Assembly (NCBI GenBank): GCA_948473085.1
Contig: CAOKWH010000002.1
Span: forward strand, 62,001 to 126,000
Source: an uncultured Clostridia bacterium
GTDB taxonomy: Bacteria > Bacillota > Clostridia > Oscillospirales > Ruminococcaceae
Reading direction: 5' to 3'
Length of the DNA: 64,000 nt
Shown here piece by piece: positions 32,424 through 40,668 of this stretch. The position numbers were made by a program, and so were the translations under genes. The notes under the pieces are model-generated. The model worked only from the letters and a program-made list of their open reading frames with translations. It was not told the origin of the DNA and ran no database searches. How positions within the stretch are numbered: the first letter of the stretch is position 1; each line of letters begins with the position of its first letter.

Positions 32424-33014
32424 TTATTCTTCAACTTCAATCGTTAAGCCGGATTTTTTCTTAGTGTAATAAATCATTTTTACATTAATAGCCTCGGATA
32501 AACGCCCCATAGCTTTGTAAGTATCAGGTTTTATGGAATATGCAATTTTTCCTACATATCCATCAATTCCTTGAGCCTCTTCTTCAGGATTTGCTAATCT
32601 ATAACTCTCACCTTTGATTTTAGCGAGTTTGGATAAGATAGCCTCTTGAACATATAACCCATTGTATGTTTTAGAAATAACTAAATCCTCTACCCATTTT
32701 TGAACCATTGTTTTATCAATTAGTTTAATAGCTTCTTTGAGATTTTCTACTTGAGAGAAAATTTTGGTTGTTGCATCTTCAATAGCTTCCGGATAATGTG
32801 CCAAATACCATTCCCGCCAGCTGTCAATAGAAATTTCATCACAATTTTTTTCATATTCAGGAAATAAATCAGAAAGCTGTCCAACTACTTTTGGACGAGT
32901 GCCCTGCGCATTTTGATTTGCCCAATTGATTAGCTGCGAGGTATACTTAGGAAAATCTAATGTTTCACTACTATTAAGTACTGCTAATTCGGTATTTTTG
33001 ATTGAAAATTCCAT
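32424..33014 (-). CDS. Type II restriction endonuclease, MjaI-like
   Basis: A 196-residue protein with the features of the MjaI family (PF09568): the N-terminal SSETLDFPKYTSQLINWANQ, GQLSDLFPEY, SWREWYLAHYPEAIEDAT, and a PD-(D/E)xK type centre made of E124 (VQEAIL), D151 and S160-x-K162 in GIDGYVGKIAYSIKPDTY. MjaI cuts CTAG; the specificity here is an inference. It is convergent with the methyltransferase, has its own ribosome site (GGGGAG) and shares its low GC content. Together with the HTH gene they form a complete Type II system. Confidence 0.75.
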   Translation of the reverse strand: MEFSIKNTELAVLNSSETLDFPKYTSQLINWANQNAQGTRPKVVGQLSDLFPEYEKNCDEISIDSWREWYLAHYPEAIEDATTKIFSQVENLKEAIKLIDKTMVQKWVEDLVISKTYNGLYVQEAILSKLAKIKGESYRLANPEEEAQGIDGYVGKIAYSIKPDTYKAMGRLSEAINVKMIYYTKKKSGLTIEVEE

Positions 33015-33061
33015 TGTTTTATCTCCCCGAAAATTTTATTATTGTCCTTTTTCTTTTATAC

Positions 33062-33169
33062 CTACAATTTTGTAAGCCGAAATTGCTCATGTATTCTTCT
33101 TAAATTTACAACAAGATGTGAAGGTAGGTTATTTTTAATCTTTTTGAATATGTTGCTCCTTTCAAACAT
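33062..33169 (-). pseudogene. fragment resembling the N-terminus of an HTH (XRE) protein
   Basis: A 35-codon frame MFERSNIFKKIKN...LVVNLRRIHEQFRLTKL ending at a stop where an XRE helix-turn-helix would continue. No ribosome site. It lies at the right edge of the AT-rich block, consistent with a truncated regulator left at an integration boundary. Confidence 0.3.
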
Positions 33170-33181
33170 AGTTTTGAAAAC

Positions 33182-33787
33182 TTAATCCTCAAGCTCCTCG
33201 TTTTTGATAAAATCGTACCCGGTTTCCATGAGCATCTGCAGGTATTCATCAAAGCTGCCTGCAATAACGGCCAGCTCGTCCGGGTCGTGCAGGTAGCGCA
33301 GAATCTGCCCCTTTTTCCCCGCCGGCGAGGGGGAAAAGTCGATAAAAAGCTGTGAAGTGCCGCCGTTGTTCATGCAGTCGGAAAAATGCAGCAGGCACAG
33401 CTGGTCCATGCTGTCGCAAATGCCGGGGTCCACAGGAATATCGTCGTATTCCCTTGTAATCAGAAAGTCCCCCCAGGTGGCGAACCCGTCCTTTTCCTCT
33501 ATCATCTGCCGGGCGGACAGCAGGTAGTAGGGGTATTCCTCCAGGTCGGAACCCAGGAAAAACAGGGCGATGCTTTGGCCGGCGTACGCTCTCCAATAGG
33601 TTCCATCCGCATAGCCCAGCAGGTGCAGCAGGCTCTGGGGGGTATCAGGGTAGCAGGCCAGCAGGTTTTGCAGATCCTCCGGGCTGACGCCCTGTTTAAC
33701 CTGCTCAAACTGGTCCCATTCCTCCTGTAAGCCGTTGTTATAGTAGGCTTCTTTCAGCCCATTTACATATTGTTCTGCAATATTCAT
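33182..33787 (-). CDS. SMI1/KNR4 (SUKH) family protein
   Basis: A 201-residue cytoplasmic protein. SUKH features include the N-terminal helix, a YPDTPQSLLHLLGYADGTYWR segment equivalent to the P-x-dyxxfl-xxxnG core, IALFFLGSDLEEYPYYLLSA, and the C-terminal GSFDEYLQMLMETG. SUKH proteins often act as immunity proteins against secreted toxins; no toxin gene is adjacent, so it may be an orphan. Ribosome site AAAAGGAGGG. It is GC-richer than the restriction genes next door, so it could be a separate arrival. Confidence 0.78.
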   Translation of the reverse strand: MNIAEQYVNGLKEAYYNNGLQEEWDQFEQVKQGVSPEDLQNLLACYPDTPQSLLHLLGYADGTYWRAYAGQSIALFFLGSDLEEYPYYLLSARQMIEEKDGFATWGDFLITREYDDIPVDPGICDSMDQLCLLHFSDCMNNGGTSQLFIDFSPSPAGKKGQILRYLHDPDELAVIAGSFDEYLQMLMETGYDFIKNEELED

Positions 33788-33836
33788 TTAGTAGCCCTCC
33801 TTTTAGGCGGTTTGTCTGTTGTCTGCATGCTCGGGG

Positions 33837-33923
33837 TTAAAATTTTGCGTTTTTGTAGTCGTACGGGATGCTTGTCCCCACCAGCACATCTTCAATTTTT
33901 TCTAAGGTAAGCCCGTCGTCCAT
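33837..33923 (-). pseudogene. short C-terminal gene remnant
   Basis: MDDGLTLEKIEDVLVGTSIPYDYKNAKF then stop: 28 codons with protein-like composition but no ribosome site. Probably the end of a decayed gene. Confidence 0.3.
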
Positions 33924-34012
33924 GTTTCCCTGGTGCTAAATGCAAGGGGCGGGATTGGGGCGGCGGCTTCAAACTCCACCGGGCACAGGCACTTTGTGTG
34001 CCACCGGGCCTG

Positions 34013-34188
34013 TTATCTCTCCGATAAGTCCAGCTTGCCCCGGCTGTCCGCAAGGGTTAAGGAACATCCGGCGATGCTGGCGGTTTCTTCCCTGTCAATG
34101 GGCTCCTCTTTTCGCTGCAGGTGGTTTTCGACATAATCAACGATGGCCCGCGGTTTTTCGTTCCGTTCCCTGTCTGGCCCCTTCGGTT
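34013..34188 (-). pseudogene. remnant of an AraC-family regulator
   Basis: The frame reads KPRAIVDYVENHLQ...EPIDREETASIAGCS, which matches the first helix-turn-helix of AraC regulators (IDYIEEHL...LARIAGCS), then loses the pattern and stops. There is no start codon in frame. It lies between the island and proC, in 650 bases without intact genes. Confidence 0.5.
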
Positions 34189-34435
34189 TCCTACTATTTT
34201 AGCAGATGTTTTCCGGCACTTCCTCTTATTTTTTGTCCTGTATGGATAGTATCATACACCAATTTGCCCCTGTAGCAAATTGAGAAAGGGAATTGCCGCA
34301 AAAGCTGCCGCTTTCTGCCGGAACCGGCCTTTTATGGGCTTTTGGGGAGGGCTAAAAGGCCGGTATAGCTGGATAGAGCCGGGCGGTGCAAAAAATCCCC
34401 CCAGCAGGGGCCGGAGGGATGGGCTTTGCAGGCTA
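34189..34435. other. intergenic region at the right edge of the island
   Basis: No gene. AATTTGC/GCAAATT forms a small hairpin near 34260-34280. GC content rises again towards proC. Confidence 0.4.
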
Positions 34436-35218
34436 TCAGGCATTTTTGCCGGCGGCATCCAGTGCATCGAACATGGCCGCCCGGACGCCGGCGTCCTCCA
34501 GGGCGCGGATGCCCCGGATGGTGGTGCCGCCAGGGGAGCAGACGGCGTCTTTAAGCTGGCCGGGGTGCATTTGGGTGTCCAGCAGCATTTTCCCGGCGCC
34601 CATGGCGGTTTGTGCCACCAGGTCATAGGCCATCTGCCGGGGCACCCCAAAGGTGACGGCGCCATCTGCCAGTGCCTCCATAATCAGGTAGAAAAAGGCG
34701 GGGCCGCAGCCGGTTACCGTGCCGGCGCCGTTCATCATGGCAGGGGGCACCAGGATGAGCTTGCCCATGGAGTGGAACATGCCGTTTACAAAGTCGAACT
34801 CGGCGGGGGTGAAAGTGTGGTTATCCTCCCCCAGCACCATGCCGGCCCCCACCATGCAGGGGGTGTTGGGCAGGGTGAACATGGCCCGGGCGGCTGCAGG
34901 CAGGGCCGCCTGCAGCCGCTGGGTGGTCCAGCCCGACGCAATGGACAGCACCGCCTTATTTTGTAGGGTGTCCCCCAGCTCCTCCAGCACAGCCGGCACA
35001 ATATGGGGCTTTACAGCCAGCAGGACAATGTCGGCCTGCTCGGCTGCCTGGGCGGCGCTGCCGCAGGGGTGGATGCCGGTTTCGGCCGCCACCTCAGTTA
35101 GGCGTTTTTGGTTGATATCAAAGGCAAACACAGCGTTGGTATCAAAAAAGCCGGCTGTGCAGCCGCCCTTTAAAATGGCATAGGCCATGTTGCCCATGCC
35201 AATAAAACTCAGTTTCAT
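34436..35218 (-). CDS. proC: pyrroline-5-carboxylate reductase
   Basis: Last step of proline synthesis: reduces pyrroline-5-carboxylate with NAD(P)H. The 260-residue product has the Rossmann start FIGMGNMAYAILKGG, KPHIVPAVLEELG, MFTLPNTPCMVGAGM and the C-terminal family signature spanning QTAMGAGKMLLD to CSPGGTTIRGIRALEDAG. Start ATG at 35218 follows GGAGG; a TTG one codon upstream is less likely. A minus-strand extended -10 TGCTATACT at 35254-35262 is well placed as promoter. Confidence 0.94.
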   Translation of the reverse strand: MKLSFIGMGNMAYAILKGGCTAGFFDTNAVFAFDINQKRLTEVAAETGIHPCGSAAQAAEQADIVLLAVKPHIVPAVLEELGDTLQNKAVLSIASGWTTQRLQAALPAAARAMFTLPNTPCMVGAGMVLGEDNHTFTPAEFDFVNGMFHSMGKLILVPPAMMNGAGTVTGCGPAFFYLIMEALADGAVTFGVPRQMAYDLVAQTAMGAGKMLLDTQMHPGQLKDAVCSPGGTTIRGIRALEDAGVRAAMFDALDAAGKNA

Positions 35219-35253
35219 CAAACTTCCTCCATCTCTGTTGTGATTTTATGCAC

Positions 35254-35262
35254 AGTATAGCA
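35254..35262 (-). promoter_or_regulatory. extended -10 promoter of proC
   Basis: TGCTATACT on the minus strand, about 36 bases before the start codon. Confidence 0.55.
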
Positions 35263-35300
35263 TACTCATAGCGATTAAACAACAGGGATGGCAGCCGCCT

Positions 35301-35558
35301 CTATTTTTCCCGCAGGCGGGAGTATTTTTCCCGGGTGGCCAGCCCGCCCCGGATATGCCGCTCCTCCCGGTTTTTTTCCAGCACGCCTTTAACCCCCTGG
35401 TACAGCTCGGGGCTGATTCGGGCCAGGCGTTCGGTGACATCCTTGTGCACCAGGCTTTTGGAAAAGCCAAACACCCCGGCGGTTTGCCGGACGGTGGCGC
35501 CGTTTTCCAGTATATACCGCCCCAGCAGGACGGCACGGTCCTCCGGTATTCCCCTCAT
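35301..35558 (-). CDS. spoIIID: sporulation transcription regulator SpoIIID
   Basis: Mother-cell DNA-binding protein that tunes sigma-E dependent genes and sigK. The 85-residue product has the helix-turn-helix ATVRQTAGVFGFSKSLVHKDV and family ends (RGIPEDRAVLLGRYILENG; HIRGGLATREKYSR). Length matches B. subtilis SpoIIID. Start ATG at 35558; AGAGGGGG lies upstream. A candidate sigma-E promoter is at 35595-35623. Confidence 0.95.
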   Translation of the reverse strand: MRGIPEDRAVLLGRYILENGATVRQTAGVFGFSKSLVHKDVTERLARISPELYQGVKGVLEKNREERHIRGGLATREKYSRLREK

Positions 35559-35594
35559 GGTGGAAAACCCCCTCTGTTTTTAATGCTTGCTGTA

Positions 35595-35623
35595 TATCTA
35601 TGCCAAACGGGGCGGGGATATGT
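35595..35623 (-). promoter_or_regulatory. candidate sigma-E promoter of spoIIID
   Basis: On the minus strand ACATATC, 14 bases, CATAGATA, compared with the sigma-E consensus GHATATT-N14-CATANANT. Spacing is right; two positions differ. Confidence 0.5.
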
Positions 35624-35634
35624 CCCCGGGCATC

Positions 35635-35663
35635 TTGCGGCGGCGCGGGCTTTTTGTTATAGT
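35635..35663 (+). promoter_or_regulatory. promoter of the nucleoside hydrolase gene
   Basis: TTGCGG, 17 bases, TATAGT, 60 bases before the start codon. Confidence 0.55.
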
Positions 35664-35722
35664 AGGGTTAAGAGCGGCGCTGCAAAACAGCCGTGCCGCA
35701 CAAAACGGGAGGAGATGCACCC

Positions 35723-36682
35723 ATGAGAAAGATTATAATAGACACCGACCCCGGCATTGACGATGCCGCCGCCATTGCCATTGCCATGTTCAGCCGGGAG
35801 CTGGATGTACAGCTGATTACTACTGTAGCCGGCAATGTAAGCCTGGACAAAACCACCCGCAACGCCCTGCGGCTGATGAGCTTCTGGGGCGCCGATGTAC
35901 CGGTGGCTGCCGGGGCGGACCGCCCGCTGGTGGGCCCGGTGTACGATGCCGCCGAGGCCCACGGCGAATCGGGGATGGAGGGCTTTGACTTTGAAGAAAT
36001 TACAGTAAAGCCGCTGAAGCTGCACGCTGTGGAGGCCATGCGCCGGGTGCTGCTGCAAAGTGATGAGAAGATTACATTGGTGCCCATTGGCCCGCTGACC
36101 AACATTGCGCTGCTGTTTTCCCTCTACCCCGAGGTGAAGGAAAAGGTGGAGGAGATTGTGCTGATGGGCGGGGCCTTTACCCGGGGGAACATCACCCCGT
36201 TGGCGGAGTTTAACATCTTTGCCGACCCCGAGGCGGCGGATATGGTGTTCCGTTCCGGCCTGCCTATTGTCATGTGCGGGCTGGAGCTGGCCCGCTCTGC
36301 CCTGATTACCGGGGAAATGGTGGCCAAAATACGGGATCTGAACCCCACCGGGCAGATGGTATACAGCCTGTTTGAGCACTACCGGGGCGGGAATATGCAA
36401 AGCGGCCAGCGCATGTACGATTCCACAGCTGTCTGCTATCTGCTGGCGCCTGAGCTGTACACTGTGCAGGAGTGCTATGTGGGGGTGGAGGTGGCCTCCC
36501 CGCTGACCCGGGGCACCACAGTCTGTGACCTGGAGGGCTTCTGGAACAAGCAGCCCAATGTAAAGGTGTGCACCGCCATCGACCCGCAGGGCTTTGCCGG
36601 ATTGTTCCTGCGCTCCCTGGCCGGGGCACAGGGCGTGCCGGAAAACCCCACTGCCGCCACCTGGCTGCATCAGGAGAAGTAA
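35723..36682 (+). CDS. nucleoside hydrolase
   Basis: Cleaves the N-glycosidic bond of ribonucleosides for base salvage. The 319-residue protein has the calcium/ribose motif DTDPGIDDAAAI near the N-terminus, MGGAFTRGNITPLAEFNIFADPEAAD, and the central VPIGPLTNIALL, as in the RihA/IunH family. Start ATG at 35723 after GGGAGGAG. Base preference is not evident. Single-gene unit with its own promoter and terminator. Confidence 0.92.
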   Translation: MRKIIIDTDPGIDDAAAIAIAMFSRELDVQLITTVAGNVSLDKTTRNALRLMSFWGADVPVAAGADRPLVGPVYDAAEAHGESGMEGFDFEEITVKPLKLHAVEAMRRVLLQSDEKITLVPIGPLTNIALLFSLYPEVKEKVEEIVLMGGAFTRGNITPLAEFNIFADPEAADMVFRSGLPIVMCGLELARSALITGEMVAKIRDLNPTGQMVYSLFEHYRGGNMQSGQRMYDSTAVCYLLAPELYTVQECYVGVEVASPLTRGTTVCDLEGFWNKQPNVKVCTAIDPQGFAGLFLRSLAGAQGVPENPTAATWLHQEK

Positions 36683-36688
36683 AGCCGC

Positions 36689-36732
36689 ACGAAAAAGCCC
36701 GGACCTTTTATAAAAGGTCCAGGCTTTTTTAT
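36689..36732. terminator. bidirectional terminator
   Basis: AAAAAGCC-GGACCTTTT and AAAGGTCC-GGCTTTTTT with a short loop, between convergent genes. Confidence 0.9.
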
Positions 36733-36745
36733 AGGGGTTAGGCGG

Positions 36746-37804
36746 CTATTCCGCCGGGGGTTCTTCCGGTTCTGGTTTGGGGTCGGGTTCCGGCTCAGGG
36801 TCGGCGCCACCGGGGATATAGGAGTTGTCCACCGGTTCGGTGCCGTAGATATCGCACCAGTCGCCGGGCTCCTCCTGGACAAAATAATCGGGGTAGAGGT
36901 AGCGCCCCATCTCCCACATGCGGTCCAGAAGGTCGGGGCTCTGGCGCTCAAAGTCCTCCGGGTCCAGGTAGCGGATGGCTCCGGCTGTACCAGCGTCGGT
37001 GGTTTTGTAGCAGGTAGAGGAGGCGATGTACTCCCGGGAGATCATGCCGTTATAGAAAATGACATCGGGGTTCAGTTCCAGTTCCTTCTCCTTGGGGTAG
37101 TTGTACTCGGTATAATTGGCCCCCCAGTTCTGTAAGCCCATCTGTTCCAAGATGTAGCCCTCGAAGCTATCCCCGGTGGAGAGCTTCAGCAAATCCTCCG
37201 CCAGGTACACACAGCTGATGGGGCGTTCCCGTTGGGCGGCCGCCTCCTCGGCCCGGTCCAAAATATCCTGCCAGCGCCGGTCAAAGCCGGCCAGGTACTC
37301 CTCGGCCATCCGGGAACCGGTTTCCTGGCCATGCAGCAGCTTGAAAAGGTCGGTGTAGTTCTGGCGGATACCCTCTATATCCTCGGCCGGGGGCAGGATG
37401 ACCACATCAATATTGGCCTGCTGCAATTCTATCATCTGGCTTTCGGCCAGCGGGGCGGTGGCAAGCACCAGGTCCGCCCCCAGGGCTTTGATGGCGGCCA
37501 CATCCGGCAGCTGCTGGGTGCCCACCCGGGGATATTCGTAGTATTCCAGATAGGCCGTTTCGCAGGGCAGGGTGCAAAAATCGCTGATGGCGGCCAGCCG
37601 GCCCAACAGCTGTAGCTGGGCCAATGTATCGGTGATGGCCGGGGCCAGGCTGACCACTGTCCGGGGCTGGCGGTCAATCACAGTGCCGGCGGCAGATACC
37701 GGGTAGTTTTCCGGGGCATCCACACCGTCCTGCTGGCTGCAGGCCGAAAGGCCAAGGATGCAGGCCGCCGCCAGCGCCAAAGCCATCTGCTTTGAAAATT
37801 TCAT
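36746..37804 (-). CDS. ABC transporter solute-binding lipoprotein, BtuF/FepB-like
   Basis: Periplasmic-binding-protein fold type III for siderophores, cobalamin or heme. The 352-residue product has lipobox LSAC (signal residues 1-22), VVSLAPAITDTLAQL and the family's LGADLVLATAPL and NPDVIFYNGMI segments. The C-terminus ends in an EPEPDPKPEPEE repeat tail, uncommon in the family. There is no permease or ATPase gene nearby, so it is an orphan that must use components elsewhere, or has another role. Ribosome site GGGAGGGAG. Confidence 0.82.
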   Translation of the reverse strand: MKFSKQMALALAAACILGLSACSQQDGVDAPENYPVSAAGTVIDRQPRTVVSLAPAITDTLAQLQLLGRLAAISDFCTLPCETAYLEYYEYPRVGTQQLPDVAAIKALGADLVLATAPLAESQMIELQQANIDVVILPPAEDIEGIRQNYTDLFKLLHGQETGSRMAEEYLAGFDRRWQDILDRAEEAAAQRERPISCVYLAEDLLKLSTGDSFEGYILEQMGLQNWGANYTEYNYPKEKELELNPDVIFYNGMISREYIASSTCYKTTDAGTAGAIRYLDPEDFERQSPDLLDRMWEMGRYLYPDYFVQEEPGDWCDIYGTEPVDNSYIPGGADPEPEPDPKPEPEEPPAE

Positions 37805-38096
37805 ATTGATACTCCCTCCCGGTTGGTTGTTTATATTGCTGTCAGGGGCCGCAGAAAAAAAGGATAGCAGATACTCCTTTTATTTTACTTTTGACGGGGA
37901 ACAATGTCAATGTATTTGCCCGGCGGCGCTGTCTATTCTGTGCCCAAAAAGCCGGCAGTTTCTGCCCGGTGCGACAAATTTACACTTCATACACATATTA
38001 GGCAGAATTTGTCTGTCCCCTGGGCAAGAGCGTATGGTAAAATTTATGGTACAAAGAAGTTTGCCAGGCAAAGGATGAAAAAAGGGAGGATGCAAT

Positions 38097-38585
38097 ATGC
38101 AGATAAAACGATACAGGGGGGCCCTGCTGTTGGCCCTGACGGCGGCAGTGATGCTGGGTGTCTATCTGTTTTCGGCCCAGAGCGGGGAGCGCTCCTCCAG
38201 CCTCTCCCAGGAGGCGCTGGAGCTGGTGCGCCGGCTGCTGCCAGGGGTGTATGAGCTGCTGGCCCGGGGCGGCCGGCCGGAATTTGCCCTGCGCAAGCTG
38301 GCCCACCTGAGCGAATATGCCCTGCTGGGGCTGATTGTCTATGCCCTCCTGCGCAAAAAGCTTTCGCCCCTCCCGGCGGCGGTGACAGCCCTGGTGTTGT
38401 GCGTGGGGTTTGCCATAACCGACGAGTGGCACCAGCTGTATGTGCCCGACCGGGATGGCAACATCCGGGATGTATTCATCGACGGCGCGGGTTCCTCGGC
38501 CGGCATTGCCCTGGGGCTGTTGGGCACCGGCCTGCGGTGGGCGCTATTCCGGCAGTTTCCCATCCGGCGGGAAAAGAGGGCCTGA
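38097..38585 (+). CDS. VanZ family protein
   Basis: A 162-residue membrane protein with four spans, beginning MQIKRYRGALLLALTAAVMLGVYLFSAQ. VanZ features are the first-loop QSGERSS, RKLAHLSEYALLGLIVY, and AITDEWHQLYVPDRDGNIRDVFIDGAGSSAG. VanZ gives low teicoplanin resistance in enterococci by an unknown route; most relatives have unknown function. ATG after AAAGGGAGG. It is the second van-named family in the window, but not linked to the vanW gene. Confidence 0.9.
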   Translation: MQIKRYRGALLLALTAAVMLGVYLFSAQSGERSSSLSQEALELVRRLLPGVYELLARGGRPEFALRKLAHLSEYALLGLIVYALLRKKLSPLPAAVTALVLCVGFAITDEWHQLYVPDRDGNIRDVFIDGAGSSAGIALGLLGTGLRWALFRQFPIRREKRA

Positions 38586-38739
38586 ATTTTTTGGAAATGC
38601 TGCCCGAACGCCTGCCCAAACAGGTTGTTTTTAGCGGGTTTGCCCCCTGGATTGGCAGAAAAGGCGCCGCATGTTCCTTTGCGTTGCTTGCCGCAACGGG
38701 ATTCCCTCGGTAGGATAGCAGGGAAAGGAGGGCATTTCT

Positions 38740-39249
38740 ATGCTGAATGAAAACATCAGAACAATCCGAAAATCCAAAGGGCTTTCCCAGGAGGAGCTTG
38801 CCATCAAGCTGCATGTGGTGCGGCAAACCATCTCCAAATGGGAGCAAGGGCTGTCGGTTCCCGACGCCGATATGCTCCTTTCCCTCTCCGAGGTGTTTGA
38901 AACGCCTGTAAGCACGCTGCTGGGAGAACAGATTGCCGAGCCCGAGGCCGATGGCTTAAAGGCGCTTGCCGAGAAGCTGGAAGTGTTGAACCTACAGCTG
39001 GCGCGCCGGAAGGCGGCGCGGCAAAAGGCGCTCCATTGGCTTTTTATCCTGCTGTGTGTGGGCATAGCGGCTGTTTTTGCAGCCCTGATGGTGCTAAACA
39101 GCCCCTACCGGGGGTGGGATTACGGGCATCCCGAAACCGCAGTGATGGGCGTGCTTGTTCACGCGATGGAGTGGCTGTTTGTCAGGACAGCGCCGCTTCT
39201 TCTGGCCGGGGGCATTGTGGGGGCCTATCTAACCCGAAGGAAGGGGTAA
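38740..39249 (+). CDS. XRE-family regulator with membrane domain
   Basis: A 169-residue protein: helix-turn-helix 1-60 (NIRTIRKSKGLSQEELAIKL, VVRQTISKWEQGLSVPDADML), a short coiled linker, then two membrane spans (about 98-118 and 140-160). The design is common in clostridia as membrane-tethered regulators. Ribosome site AAAGGAGGGC. Targets unknown; it is followed by a possible terminator (39346-39384). Confidence 0.85.
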   Translation: MLNENIRTIRKSKGLSQEELAIKLHVVRQTISKWEQGLSVPDADMLLSLSEVFETPVSTLLGEQIAEPEADGLKALAEKLEVLNLQLARRKAARQKALHWLFILLCVGIAAVFAALMVLNSPYRGWDYGHPETAVMGVLVHAMEWLFVRTAPLLLAGGIVGAYLTRRKG

Positions 39250-39345
39250 CATTGCCCATCCTTTCGGAGGGAGGGCTTAAATTTAAAAATTATGTTTAAA
39301 TGCAGTTACAAATGTGTTCCCCGAAAGGGGAATGGAGCATAAAAA

Positions 39346-39384
39346 GGGCAAGGCAGGCCGGCTGTGGTTCCTGCCTTGCCCTGG
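39346..39384 (+). terminator. possible terminator
   Basis: AAGGGCAAGGCAGG pairs with CCTGCCTTGCCC; the T-run after it is poor. Confidence 0.5.
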
Positions 39385-39425
39385 CTGCTTTATAAAAGCG
39401 CACTCTTCCGGTACGGGCATTTTTA

Positions 39426-39434
39426 TGCTATACT
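39426..39434 (+). promoter_or_regulatory. extended -10 promoter of the desulfurase-thiI operon
   Basis: TGCTATACT, 64 bases before the start codon, with no clear -35. Confidence 0.55.
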
Positions 39435-39497
39435 AAAGGCATAATTTTAGTAGTAAAAGGGGCGGGCTGCCCCAAAACCGAGAACAGGGAGCGAAGC

Positions 39498-40643
39498 ATG
39501 GTGCAGGAAATTTATCTGGATAACAGCGCCACCACCCAGGTGGATGGCCGGGTGGTGGATTACATTGCGCAGGTGATGCGGGAGAGCTATGGCAACCCCT
39601 CCTCGCTGTACGATATGGGGGCGCATTCCCAGCGGCTGCTCCGGGAGGCGGCGGCCTCGGTGGCTGGGCTGATTGGCGGCCGGGGGGAGAACCTCTGCTT
39701 CACCTCCGGCGGCACCGAGAGCAACAACTGGGCGGTGTTCGGCACCGCCCATGCCAAGCGCCGCCGGGGCCGGCGGATTGTCACCACCGCCTTTGAGCAT
39801 TCCTCCATTTTGGAGCCGTTTAAGCGCCTGGGGGAGGAGGGGTTCGAGCCGGTGCTGGTATCCCCCGACAGCCAGGGGAACATTGCCCCGGAGGATATTC
39901 TGGCCCAGGTGACCCCGGATACCATTTTGGTAAGCTTTATGCTGGTAAACAACGAAGTGGGCAGCGTGCTGGACTACCAGGCCATTGCCGCCCGGGTCAA
40001 GGAGATTGCCCCCCATGCCACGGTGCATTGTGACGCTGTGCAGGCCTTTGGCAAGCTGCCCATCAAGATAGAAAAGACCGATATCGACCTGCTGAGCATG
40101 AGCGGCCACAAAATCCACGCCCCCAAGGGCATCGGGGCGCTGTACATAAAAAAGGGCACCCGCATCGACCCGCTCATCTATGGCGGCGCCCAGCAGGGCG
40201 GCCTGCGCCCCGGCACCGAAAGCCTGCCGCTGGCCTGCGGCATGGGCTATGCCGCCCGGCTGCGGGGGGAACGCCTCCGGGAGGACTACCAGGCTGTTGC
40301 CGCCCTGCGGGCGTACACCTTGGAGCGGCTGAAAGAGCTGCCCGGCATTGTCCTCAATTCGCCGGAAAACGCCTTCCCCTATATTCTCAACCTTTCGGTG
40401 GAGGGCATCCGGAGCGAAACCATGCTGCACCACCTGGAGAGGGAGCGCATCTATGTATCCAGTGCGTCGGCCTGCACCAAGGGGGCGGCCAGCCATGTGC
40501 TGGCGGCAATGGGCCTGCCGGCCGGGCGCATCGACTCGGCCCTGCGTTTGAGCTTTAACGCCGGCATTACCACTGAGGACATCGACCGGTTTATCGGACA
40601 GCTGCGCCTGGGGATGGAAACCCTTGCCCGGGCCAGAAGCTGA
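39498..40643 (+). CDS. cysteine desulfurase (NifS/IscS-like)
   Basis: PLP enzyme that takes sulfur from cysteine. The 381-residue product starts MVQEIYLDNSATTQVD, has the PLP lysine in SGHKIHAPKGIGALY, a histidine in the GGTESNNWAV-AFEHSS region, and the sulfur-carrying cysteine in SASACTKGAAS. The gene is 25 bases before thiI, so its sulfur likely goes to 4-thiouridine in tRNA (NifZ-ThiI pairing in Bacillus). Ribosome site GGGAGCG. Not part of an isc or suf cluster here. Confidence 0.93.
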   Translation: MVQEIYLDNSATTQVDGRVVDYIAQVMRESYGNPSSLYDMGAHSQRLLREAAASVAGLIGGRGENLCFTSGGTESNNWAVFGTAHAKRRRGRRIVTTAFEHSSILEPFKRLGEEGFEPVLVSPDSQGNIAPEDILAQVTPDTILVSFMLVNNEVGSVLDYQAIAARVKEIAPHATVHCDAVQAFGKLPIKIEKTDIDLLSMSGHKIHAPKGIGALYIKKGTRIDPLIYGGAQQGGLRPGTESLPLACGMGYAARLRGERLREDYQAVAALRAYTLERLKELPGIVLNSPENAFPYILNLSVEGIRSETMLHHLERERIYVSSASACTKGAASHVLAAMGLPAGRIDSALRLSFNAGITTEDIDRFIGQLRLGMETLARARS

Positions 40644-40668
40644 CAGAGAGAGGATAGAGGAAAAACAG

